Source: Galbula dea
Lineage: Eukaryota; Chordata; Aves; Piciformes; Galbulidae
Direction: 5' to 3'
Assembly: GCA_013399015.1 (NCBI GenBank)
Contig: VWZX01007460.1
Span: 879,611-943,610, forward strand
DNA length: 64,000 bases
Within the stretch, counting starts at the first letter, position 1, and each line of letters starts with the position of its first letter. Of this stretch, positions 10,941 through 21,970 are shown piece by piece. Both the position numbers and the translations under genes were made by a program. The notes under the pieces are model-generated. The model saw only the letters and a list, made by a program, of their open reading frames with translations. It ran no database searches and was not told the DNA's origin.

Positions 10941-13900
10941 TCCTGAGCTCAGCTAATCATTCACATTCTGTGAAATACACTGTTTTGTCTCCAGCCCACA
11001 ACATTGCTGCTTGCAAGCTATTTACTATGTGTCCTTTAGCTTCCTAAACAATAAAGGAAAAAGGAAAACAACCAGAAAATCCCAAAGACCCCAGAGGCAT
11101 CTCAGCTGGTTTTAGTAGGAGAAAAGGGCTGACCCACCCAATTCTCCTTAGGGACACAATCCTGCACAGGGATTGTGCTCCAAGGTGCCCACCATAGCCT
11201 GCTGCTGAGGGACATGAGCTGGAGCAGGCACCTGGTGTTGGAGGTGCAATCATTTTTGATCTCCTTCTGAGGAGATTCTATTCACTATCCAGGTCAGTCT
11301 GAGCTGTGGGCACTGGTGAGAAGGAAAAGGTGCTGAGCAAGGAGTGTTCTGCTGGGGGCAGAGCTGTGGGGTGGAGTGTTAGCTGAAGAGCAGAGGAAAG
11401 TGAACCAGGCTAGTGCATAAATAAGGTGTCTTCAGGTGAAGGTGGCTTTTCTCACAAGGCAGCCCTAAGGAGCCTGCAGTTAAATTCTGTGTCTGCATCT
11501 CCTTCTAGGGTGCTTGTGTGGTAACCCCCTTATTCTGATCCAGTCACTGCTAGGACAAACCAAGTAAGGTCTTTTGGCTCTTTGGAGGCTGCAAACACAC
11601 TCGATGAAGCCCCAGCAGCCTGGGTGAGATGTCCCTTTCCCAGCAAAGGCAACAAATCCCATTTCATGCTTGGAGGTCCTGGGCAGGGCACAGCTGCCTG
11701 GCAGCAGGAGCATGCCGTGAGCATCGAGGTGGAGACAAAGCTCTGGGTAGTGTGCTCTCCCCTCAAGGAGGTTTTTATTGGGGAACAGATGGTGCTAAGA
11801 TGCTGCTGAATCTCAATGTCACCTTAGTTAATCCTCTGTGAAGTTCTGAGGTTTCTCTGAAAGCTGTGGCTGCCAACTTCAGCTGCTGCACGAAGCAAGT
11901 CCTAGTTTGGCAAGAGGCCCCTGGGATAAGAAAGCCAGGAGTCATTAGAGGGTTTTTACAATAACAAACATAAGCCCTGAGGTCTGGTTGGAATGTATTT
12001 GTGTTTTAAGGGGAATTGAAGCTCTTCAGAAAGCAGGAAGAAAAGTAAAGTTAGAAATTAAAACAGAAAACAAACACAACCGATAAAAGGGAAAAAAAAA
12101 TAACACATTGAGCTGGATTAATTAGCTGTAAGATTGCAGAAGAATCAGAGACCTCACTGAAGGGTGTGCTGGGGGTGAAAGCTGCTGCCCACAAAGGTTT
12201 AGGGGTCACTGTGTGTGCCAGACGAGCTGTGGAAGGGGCAGGAGCTTCAGAGCTGCCCCTGTGAGGGTCTCATACAGCCATAGGCAGCACTCTGCAGAGC
12301 TGTGAAAGGTCCAGCTGATGTTCCACCAACAGAGTGGCTTCAGTGTCATGTGCATGGACCTTAAACCAGCTTTCCATAAAGCCCTGTGGGTTCCATACCT
12401 GCCTACAGCTAATCAATGTAATGAAAGCAGGTCATTAGGAAATACAACATTTGTCCCCACAGCCCCTGGGGGAGGCTGAAGGGAGAGTGTTAGCTGTGCT
12501 GAGCTGGGGGGGAGCAGCTGCTGGGAGCACAGACAGGTCTGCTGCTTAGGTGATGGGTTTCATTAAACAGCAAAGGAGTTGTTTGGGGTTTTTATATCAG
12601 CTGCTGGTGTTATTGCTTGACGCTCGGCTGTTTTCATTGGCTGTGTGATGCTGATGCCAGCTGAGAGCTGCACCATGAGCCTGAACCTCTGCCTGTCCCA
12701 GAGAACTCAGCCACTGGTGGTGGGCAAGTGGGGCCACCAGCCAGGGGCTGAGGATGGTGACAAGCTCGTGCTGCAGAGGTTTATGGTGCTCTGGATCAAG
12801 CTGTGTTCAGACACAGAGCAGGATAGAAGCATGCCACTGACTTCTGCCAGGTTGCTCTTCACCCCAAACAGCATCTATGTCTTCACAGCCTGTGTTTCCC
12901 TGTGGTCAGTGCCAGATAAGCCTCTGGGATGTGCTAATGCAGAGTCCTGAGCTGGAAATGGGGAAATGTGGTTAGTGAGTGAAGTCTTTAATCAGAAAAC
13001 TAATAGGATGTTCATAATGAATCATGGGAACCTTCACTGTGTTCAGCAGGAGGAGGTGAGACACTGCCCAGGAAAGCTGCTGTGGAAACACTCAGCCATC
13101 CAACCATTAATGATTTGGGATGTTTGCAGGGGGGAAAGAGAAAGTTACTAAATACTGCCTCTATTTTGGGGATTGCCTGACCCAGCCTCCTTGCAGTGAG
13201 CATTTTCAACTGTGTGTATGAGTATTTCAAGAACTGCTGATGTGTTCATGCAAAGCCTCAGCCTGCAGCCCCAGCTAGGGGTGGATGCACAGACAGTTAC
13301 TGCCCTAAGATCCATCCTGGGATATGTGCTGAGACTTTACTTATTTTCAGTGAAATCTTCATAAAAGCATGTAAATTTTACAAAGTGCAGACAGGGGAAA
13401 GAGCTGTGAGCATCTGTGCTTTGCTGCTCAGGACCTGTGAGTATCCTTGGAGTAACCAGTACACGTGGCTGCCCAGCAAAGACATTGTTAGTGTTAAGGT
13501 TTCAGTTGCAGCCACAATTCATGCTGTACAGCTAAAAATGGTCCAGAGCATAAGTCACCTGTAGGTAAATGAGAGTTGGGCTTTCTCTAGCAACAGGAGC
13601 AGGAAGGTTTAAGGGAGGTGCTGTAGATGGGGAGAGGGAAAGGGAGCATAATTGAATCTCCAGGGCATCTCTTTGCACTAATCACTTCTATAGCAGGTAT
13701 CAGCTTCTTCCTGTCTAGACAACCCACAGAGGCAGATTTTCCTAGCTCAGGAACAGGTGCTTCTGCATGTGTGTGCTGAGACTTTCCTAGAATTTTAAAA
13801 AACAGAGCTGAGGAGCTGCCAGAGTAAACAACAACAGCAGCAGTTTAAACCTGGGTGCTCAGGTTTGAATAGGAGCTGATTTTTGCTGGTGCTGCTGACT

Positions 13901-15454
13901 CCTATCATCCCAGATGGACCTCAGGCCCTCCCAGACCTCACCATCAAAGGAGAGAAGATTGCTCCTTCTGGTATCTTCCTTCTGCAGTTAAAAGCTGTGA
14001 TCATCTTTGCAGTTTGTCTCTAAAGATAATTTAACTCTGATTTTTTTTTTCCCCTTTTATTTTGAAACCCTTGCCTTCCCAGCAGCTTCATCCCAGGAGC
14101 TGTGAAGGGAAATCATGCTGTAGGCAATACAAAAGTGCTTCAGTGTGCAGGACTGGAGCACAGTGTCTGTGCCCTCTCTGCCTTAGCAGTGGTGGTGCTT
14201 ATGAATCCCATGAACACCAAATGCAACTGAAACTCTCCAAAGTGCCTCTGCCACATCTAAATTCATGGCAGCACATGCATATCTGGAAGGATTTTTCACA
14301 CTGAGTAGTGTCAAGCATCTCTATTCATTCTCTATGATTAATCTTGGATGGATACTGTAATTAATGCATATAGAACAGTACAGATGTGATGTGTGTGTGC
14401 TGAGGGGCAGATGGAGATGGCTCAGAGGCAGGACTAACGATCTGTACAGTGTTAGGACAAAAAACCCCAAGAAAAATAGAACCAAAACCAGAGGGAGGAT
14501 ATGATTCCAGTTGTATTGGCCCACCACCAAACAAGTGACAGAGAACAATGCAGGACACAAAGATCCAGCTTGTAAAACATGAGAAGATATTGTGGAGAAG
14601 TTCTGCTCCAGCTCCAGAGCTGCTCTGTGACCCCAGACCCCTGCAGATCTGTGCCTTGCTCTATGTTTGGCTCAGCTCTTGCAAACTCTTTCAATATATT
14701 CTTAGACATGACTTGAGCCATGAGTTTTGTCTTTAATGAGGTCTGCAAGTATTGCTAGAATTAAAACTACCTATAATTTCACCTCCTGGGTAGTACCTAC
14801 CCCCCCCCTTAACTTCAGTAGGACACTGTAACTGAGGTGTCTGGACTAGCCAAGGTGTGTCCACAGACTAGATGAGATGTGGTTCATGAGATCAATATTT
14901 GAGCTGGTAGAGGTAATACGGCAGTGGTGTGATGTTCACACCAGGCTCTATAGCTGGTGAGGGAGCCTCTGGGAGAAGGCTAATGTATGGATGTCTCAAG
15001 TCTGTATCTTTACTTACTAATGGGTACTGAGGTCCTTGACAGCCTCTTCTTGGCTGGCCCCTCCTAAACTGGCCAGAGTGAGCTCAGTTTGGGTGCAGAC
15101 AGAGCACAGCTTGCTTGAATAGATTCCTGCAGCTGTGGAAGGCAAAATCATCTTTGATCCTGAACCCAAGGCACCTTGGCCACATGTGCTGTGATCACCT
15201 AGTTCTGCCATGAGGGGAATCATGGTCTTTGTCCTCTTTGTTTCCAGCCAGCTCTGTCTTCATTTGAGCCACTTTAAGCACTGAGGATGCTTGCAGCTCC
15301 TCAGGTCTGATAGGAGGTTAAACATGAAGACATGAAATATTACCTCCCTGCAGTGGCTGGTTGTGCTCTGCTGGGTTCTGAGGATGTGAGAGCACCCCTA
15401 GGGCAGTGGTGGCTGCAGGGGAGCTCAGTGGGTGGCAGAGGCTTCCCTCAGCAC
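10941..15454. other. Unannotated sequence with simple tracts only
   Basis: This is 4.5 kb without a recognised repeat family. Visible features are an A-rich stretch at 12029-12105, a T run near 14041-14050, a short GT-rich run near 14387-14400 and nine C at 14800-14808. No exon with convincing splice sites or protein-like frame was found. Confidence 0.4.
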
Positions 15455-15660
15455 CAATATGAAACAATCATCTCAAAGAGAAGCTGAATGGCCTTGTGTG
15501 TTTGAATTTATTGGCAGTAATTTGCATTTTTACTCATTAAGGGCTGATTATGCTGATAATGAAGAAGAAATTTTGCCATCAAACATCTCAAGTGGCTTAA
15601 CAGCCCCTAATTAAACATCATCATTTTCTTTGAAGCAGGTAAATGTTACTGCATATTGCA
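15455..15660. promoter_or_regulatory. AT-rich candidate CNE with octamer and homeodomain sites
   Basis: The block contains a perfect POU octamer, ATTTGCAT (reverse complement ATGCAAAT), at 15520-15527. About 80 bases further on is a homeodomain core TAATTA at 15608-15613, with more ATTA cores between them. Flanks are GC-richer and there is no repeat match. Octamer plus homeodomain clustering in AT-rich unique sequence is typical of developmental enhancers in vertebrates. Function here is inference. Confidence 0.3.
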
Positions 15661-17555
15661 GGTGGTCAAGTTGGGATTGAAGAGCAAATGGAGCTTGTCA
15701 TGTTGAAGAGCTAAGCTTTGCTGAAAATGAACATTTTAGGATCTGTATGTGTTCAGCAGAGGCTAGACCTTAATCAAGGAGACTTCATTTTCCAACTTCC
15801 TTGTGCCATTTGTAGTTTCTCCCTGGAAAAGGAGACTATCAAACAGCTGAGTTGCCTGCCTGGCTTCAGCATTTGTCTGATTCTTCATATTTTGTGTGAA
15901 ATTTGCACAAGAAAAAAATGCCTTTATGGCAGAACAAACACAAGGTCCTATATGGGTAACTGAAACACAAGTGGTGCAGTGGTGGAAGGCATGGTGTGGA
16001 GGGAGGGCCTCAGACAACCCTGTCTTCTGAAAGAAGACAGCTCCACTAGCATGGGCAGTGCTAAGGGCACAGCAAAGAGGATCTCTTGCCACTCTTCCAC
16101 ACAGAATGGCTGTTTCTAAGGCATGTTCCACCTGATTCTTGCCTTGGAAGGAAGAAACCAGCTCTGTTTGCACATCCATGGTTGCTGCTGCCTGCTCTTC
16201 AGAAAGATCAGAAGCACCATGTCAAAGGCCCTTCTGGCAACTGCATTCAGAACACCCCTGAAGTCATCAGCTGGCTGCAGGTTGAGCCCCAAGCCATGCT
16301 CTGGGCATGGAACACTGCTGGGTGCCAGGGATTCAACTGCTCAGGGTGGTGGTGGAGGTCCCCATCCTCAACCAGGATATGATATGCACATCCCATCCAC
16401 AGGGATCCCCCTCCTGCCTCCCTGCAGCCACTTGGTGCTCAGTGTGTGGCTCCTGAGTTAAAAGCCACAGTAATGAGCTTTTGTTCTTCTGTGGAAGTTC
16501 TTGGCTGGGGTGGAGGAGGAATCCACACTGCTATAGGCTGCTGTGACCTGAAGATCAAAGTACTGAAGCTATATGACTGTGATAGGCATTAAGTGCAATA
16601 AAGTCTAATTTGGAGTTAGTGATAGACTATGAAAGGATTCCCAGGGCTCTGACTGAAGATGGAATACTTACTGTAACATCTTTGCACTGTTTGACCCTGG
16701 AGAGGAGCTCAGCCTTGACCACAGGCACAGTTCTGACATCCTCTCTTACTCTGCTCCTGCAGTAAGGACAGAGTTGAAGGTTTCTAGGTGGTATCCTGAC
16801 AAAAGGAGAGGATTGCAACAGGCTCCTAACCCTGGGCTTTGTTCTGCTGTCAGAAGTAACCCAGATTGTAAGAAACCAGAGGAAAGAACAAGCTAGAGGT
16901 CTTTGTGGAAGTGCAGAACAGTCCTGCTAGGAAAGAGAGGAGTCTGAGGAGTCACGCTCTGCAAGGAAGTCACTGGTTGTTTGCAAGGTGCCAGGCACCA
17001 AACTCTGCTGTAATTATCCTAGAAAATAAGACTAGACTCTGTTAGCCATGCCAAGGAAAGTCAGACTAAGCCCCCTGGACTCTGGAGGTCTTTGTGGTTT
17101 ACCCACCAGTGGCATTTTCCTATTGGATTCCCTGTGCAAAGCTGGTGCCAGCAGAGGTGAGGGTTTGATCTACCCTGTGGTGACATGTGTGCCCTCAGAC
17201 ATGTCTGTAGAGGCACTATCAGCTCTATTCCCTGAGAAAGCTGGGAGGTGTTAATAGACCTGAAACTGATCATTTTAAATATTAAACTTGAGACAGGCTT
17301 CAAGAATTCAGTCTCAGGAGTCATTTCCTCCTTCCCATTTGAGAACAATCAATCTGCTCAGCTGCTGAAAGGGTGTCCTGTAGGCAGAGCAATTCCTCCT
17401 GCTCAGCTTTCCAGGCTCCCAGCCCTTGGATCCCACCTCCTGAGCACCTCCACACAGCCCTGGCTGGAGCATCTCTGGGTCCCAGGCAGAGGGGTGGTGG
17501 GTGGCTGGTGCCCCCTGTGCTGGGGAATGTGCAATCACAGACATGAGGCTTGCTT
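15661..17555. other. Unannotated sequence
   Basis: Moderate-GC sequence with chance-length reading frames on both strands, such as 15763-16179 minus and 17248-17703 plus. No repeat or regulatory cluster was noted. Confidence 0.4.
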
Positions 17556-17858
17556 CTCCTCTCAATTCCATGGCTTAGCCCTGGGGTACCCTCACTGGTA
17601 TCTGATTTATTCCAGTTTTAGCAAGATGAGATTGGGCTCTTTCCACCCATCCAGGTCCATAAATTACCTCTCCAGGGTCACTGTGATAACGGGTTCTGAA
17701 TAATATACGGAGTCAATTAATTAGAGTGCTGGTACTCTCCTGTTCCCTGGAAAGGTCACAGTCATATTTACATTTTCTACTATTAGAGTGGGTGGTGAAA
17801 ATCACTTTGACAGTGCATCCCTGAGTTTGTTTATCAATGACTTCAAGGCATGTGTGTG
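17556..17858. promoter_or_regulatory. Candidate CNE
   Basis: Unique, moderately AT-rich sequence. At about 17695-17725 it holds a dense run with ATAATATAC and TCAATTAATTAG (paired homeodomain cores), followed by several TATTT and TTTATC motifs. It joins directly onto the CpG-containing patch at 17860. No repeat was recognised. It is called from texture only. Confidence 0.25.
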
Positions 17859-17859
17859 C

Positions 17860-18130
17860 TGTTGAGCCGTTGAACCGCAGCGATTGCTATCTGAGCGACT
17901 GTTGTTGCTGTGGTTATTTGCAAACATGTCACAGCAGCATCACTGGAGTGTTTGGGTTTTGTGTACGTGGTGTTTCTCTCTTTCTTTAAAACCTTGCTTC
18001 CAGCAGCAGTGGTGCTGCCAGGGCAGAGAGCAAACGTCCCCTTGGTGCTGTTCAGTTTGTCTTGTTCCACCCGAGGCTGTTGCTCCTCGCACCAACCACC
18101 CTGGGAATGGTTTCTCTGAAGCCACGTGGA
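17860..18130. promoter_or_regulatory. CpG-enriched patch with E-box
   Basis: About nine CpG dinucleotides fall in 270 bases, four of them within 17868-17901, in a window where CpG is otherwise rare. A palindromic CACGTG E-box lies at 18123-18128. Retained CpG in avian non-coding DNA can mark unmethylated regulatory sequence. It is well below CpG-island density, so promoter identity is not claimed. Confidence 0.2.
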
Positions 18131-18770
18131 AACTGGAGGTTAATCACCACCAGGGAAGCTTTGTCTGTTATGTCAGCAGCTAGTGAGACCAAATACATAC
18201 CTCTGATGCAAAAGGTGATGGTAAATATTTTTCTTCTGTGCATATGAGCATTCGTGATGGGCTCCTGGGTCAAACTGTGCTGGTCCTTCTGAGGAGACCC
18301 TGGGTCTGTTTCCCTGTGACGGTGTAGGATCCATTCCTCAGCTGTGCTCTCTGAATTAGCTTCAACATTTGCTGAGGTCTTCAGCTGCCAGTATCTAATT
18401 TCTTGTTCAATATTTAGTTTTCCAAATGAAATAAATGATCTATTTACATGCATCAGCAGACCATCTGGTTCCAAATGAGAATTCAACAAGGAATCTATTA
18501 ATTGTCTCACATGTTTATTCATAATTCTGATAAATAATCAAATCAGAGGATCTTTTGCAAACAAACAAGCCAAATGATTACTTTTGAAGCTCCAACTTCC
18601 CTACCTACAAGAAAATAAAATTAACAGCTCCTGTAAATATCCAAGAAAAGGAAAGCTCTCAATTACATGAACACACAAAGCACTGTAATTTTCTGCAGCT
18701 AGCTAAGTCTCTTCCATCTCCCATTTAAAGCCATAATTACCTTCACCAGCAGCACATGGAGAAGACAACA
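18131..18770. promoter_or_regulatory. Large AT-rich candidate CNE; overlaps a minus-strand 156-codon frame
   Basis: From about 18340 to 18700 the sequence is AT-rich and repeat-free, with many ATTA and AAATGA cores. An ATG-initiated minus-strand frame of 156 codons (18052-18522) covers half the block. Its first 70 residues have diverse, protein-like composition, but it shows no domain I know, and similar lengths arise by chance. I favour a non-coding conserved element. Confidence 0.3.
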
Positions 18771-20802
18771 GGAAGACAGAACAAACTCTAGAGAGGAAGA
18801 GCACCAAGAGAAGAGAATTTTCCTCCTCACTGTTTCCCTAGGTCTCTCCCCAGAGAGCAGCACTGCCAAGTCCATGGGTTTATACACCTGTGGTGGGCAT
18901 TGAAAGGAGGGGGGGAGGCATTTTGGGGTGTAAAGGGAGGCAGCAGTTGAGCTATGATGCCGATAACAAGTGAAGAGTAGGAGATGAGTGTGGGTCGGTG
19001 GGCACCTCTGGAAGGGTGTGCTGCAGAGGGAGGTGGGATAAACTCTGCCACAGGACCCCAGCCATCACGCAAGGAGCTAAGGTTGCTTTTGGGGTTGCTG
19101 TGTGGATGGGAAGAATAAAATAGGTGGATAGTTATTTTTGGATAAAGCATGGCTAGACAGGGGACAAGTGTTCGGTGTTGCTTCAGGGATGCTTGTGGAT
19201 AGCTCATGGCTGGGAGATGTCTGTAACAGTCTGTGGGGTAATGTTTTAAAAGGCAGCACAAATTCCCTTTGCTAAAGCCTCTGGAAGACTACAAAGAGAG
19301 GCATGATGGTGGTCTTTTGGGGGAAATCTTCAGGTACATCTAAGTAACATCTGTGCATCCTGAGAGCTGCTGAAGCCTTATTTTTTTTTCTCTCCCAGCC
19401 ACTCCAAGCATTATTTCTGTAAACCCAGAGTCCTTGGGCACTTGGGACTTTCACTGTGAGTGAATTCAGGCTGGAAAATGTGATTCATGGAGCTACAATG
19501 TAATTTCCAGAATAGTAATCTCTCACAGCTTATCTTCTGCAAAAAAAAAGGCATTTCAGCATGTCAGCAGGTGAAAAGGTTGGGCACCTGCTGAGACTTA
19601 TGGATAGTGTTTTATTACTTTCCCATTTCTTATTTTAACTTCATTGCCTGACATAGTCATTACCTTTTCAAGGACATAGTTTTTAAAAGTATTGGGAGTC
19701 TTCAACCCAGAGTACACTGAAACCCTAGTAATGTAAGACACAAATGTGCCTAATGCATCTCTCTCCGCTCATGCTGAGCCTTGGAAATGACTTGGCTGTT
19801 CATGATGGACTGATGGTTTGTCTCCAGTTCTTCCTTCAGGTTACTGTAATTGAAAAAAACTATTCTTCCTGCAGCCTGGAAAGGTACAAATCTGGTCAGG
19901 ATGGATGGGTGTTCCCTTTGGATTTGTTAATCAAATTAGCTCAGCCCCATGATAACAGCTTGTTCCTACCTGGCATTTTCTGAGGAGTGTGTGTGAGTAT
20001 TTTGGGGTGGAAATTTTCAAAACCCCATCAAGCATCATCCCAATCTAAGCCTCTAACAGGATTGACAGACACCAGAGGTCAAAGCCTGGCCCCTGGAAAC
20101 TAATCTGCCTTTCCTGAAACCTCAGCCAGACACCATCCACCCATCCCAGCTCTTCATTCCAAGAGTGATAAACAGGCTTTTTGTCATCCCAAGCTGACAG
20201 TTGAACAGCTTCCTGTTGTGACACTTGAAACCTGTGTGCAGTGTACTTTAAAGTCACAGGATTTCCTTTCCTCAGGGCCATGTGAATCAGCACTGATGGG
20301 AAAGCCAGGAGATTCCTGCCCTGCATGGCCCAAGAGTGAAATCCATACTGGATGCTGATGCTCTCTGAGCCTCGTGGTTGGTGGGAGCTGTTCGTGGATG
20401 ATCTGGCAGAGCCTGCCTGAGCCACACACCTCTGTTACCCTGTGCACAAATGGGACTCTTCAAGAGTGAATCCTGACCCACAAGGAGGCTTTTCTTCTGT
20501 TTGGATGTGTGAGGTGGTGGTTGTGTCATGAACTGATGGTTCTCTGCTGTAGGGTTTCTCCAGCTCTTTGTCTAATACCAGAGTGTTGCTGAGGATTGTT
20601 GTCAAGGCAGAAACATGAACTCCAGGTCCACAGCCTGTAACATTTTGGTTTCAGTTGTAGAAGAAAAGCTTTTGTAGGACAGGCAGAGGAAGGCCTGACA
20701 TAGTCTTCTCTGCTTTATGCCTTTGTTGGGAATGTTCTTCCACCCTCTGTCTCCACACATCTGCCATTGCTGCTGCAGGCAAAACTTAGTTTGGAAAGTA
20801 GT
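18771..20802. other. Unannotated sequence with one G-rich tract
   Basis: G-rich run at 18908-18938 (seven G, then four G and three G) could support a weak quadruplex. An AT-rich patch at 19600-19700 is the only other deviation. Overlapping minus-strand frames at 18827-19261 and 20045-20529 match nothing recognised. No transposon was identified. Confidence 0.4.
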
Positions 20803-21058
20803 TCTGACAGGACAAGAGGAAACAGCCTCAGGCTGCACCAGGGGAGGTTCAGGTTGGACATAAGGAACAATTTCTTCCTTGAAAGGGTTGTCAAGGCGTG
20901 GCCCAGGCTGCCCAGGGCAGTGGTGGAGTCACCATCCCTGGAGGGGTTGAAAAGCCATGGAGATGTGGTGCTGAGGGACATGGTGCAGTGGTGACCTGGC
21001 AGTGCCAGTCAGTGGTTGGACTTGGTGAAGTTAGAGGTCTCTTCCAACCAAAGTATGG
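20803..21058 (+). mobile_element. CR1 LINE fragment: ORF2 C-terminus and 3' UTR
   Basis: The plus-strand frame 20767-20994 encodes the recognisable C-terminal end of CR1 ORF2: GRFRLDIRNNFF, then WPRLPRAVVESPSLEGLK and LRDMV. The 3' UTR follows and ends with CTTCCAACCAAAGTATGG near 21058. The reverse transcriptase and endonuclease domains are missing, so this is a typical 5'-truncated dead copy. The frame is still open, which suggests moderate age. It is the first CR1 after a gap of about 20 kb. Confidence 0.93.
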
Positions 21059-21870
21059 AGTATTGTCTGGGGTGTTGGGTTTGGTGGGAGGGGTCTCTTG
21101 GAGTTTTCTGCAGCCAAGAGATGTGATTTCAGTGCTCAGGCATTAAGGTTGGAGAACACCTGGAGCAGGTTCCACAGGCAGATCTCTGCAGCTTCCAAAG
21201 GCAAGCATGCACATGCTTGTCACTATCCCTCACCCATGAGTCCCCTGCAAGCCAGCTCTGTCTCCTGAGTGACAAGGATAAATGACTCTGCAACTATGTT
21301 CCCCTTCTTTAATGAACTCATGGCCTGGTTTGTGTGCTGAGGGAGGAATCAATGGAACCAGGCCACAAGGAGCAGCTACTCAGTATGGATCAGACTGCGA
21401 GATATGAGCAGCTGAAACATTTCCCTGCATTCCATCACCAGTTACAGAGGTAATGGAAAATATTGATCTCAGATGCCACTGCCAGCACAGGAGAGCACAC
21501 TGCAAAACTTGCTTGCTGTGGAATTTCATCTCCCCAGTCAAAAACTTGCTTCAGGATGTCTCAATAGCTGCTCTGACACTAACATTTACTCTTCTAAGCC
21601 TGGGTAATGAAGATGCGTCCAAAAAAACATACAAAGATTTTTCTGGCTGCCTGTGGTGGAGAAACAGGTAGTGTCCCTGGGATGGCAAGTGCTGATGGAA
21701 AGATAAGCTCCTGAAGCTGAGAAATTGATGTAAGTCAGAAACTTCCATTGCTCTGGATACGCTACAGGAGGTTTTTGTTTCACATCAGTCCCTCACCATG
21801 TGGTTTGGTTGATGATGGGTTTATTTTTGAGGCTTCTCTAATAAAATATTCTTATGTTTTATAACCAACA
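21059..21870. other. Unannotated sequence between CR1 fragments
   Basis: Single-copy-looking sequence. No exon or motif stands out. Confidence 0.4.
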
Positions 21871-21970
21871 ATTAGGATTTTTTTTTTTCACAGAAAGAGT
21901 GGTTAGGCATTAGCCCAGGCTGCCCAGGGCAGTGGTGGAGTCACCATCCCTGGAGGGGTTCAAAAACAAC
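21871..21970 (+). mobile_element. Short internal CR1 fragment
   Basis: ATTAGGA, a ten-base T run and AGAGTGGTTAGGCATT are followed by the diagnostic CCCAGGCTGCCCAGGGCAG and TCACCATCCCTGGAGG. This corresponds to the junction of ORF2 and 3' UTR. The copy breaks off at about 21970, where a short (AT)n run begins, so the normal 3' terminus is absent and the fragment is truncated at both ends. Confidence 0.88.
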
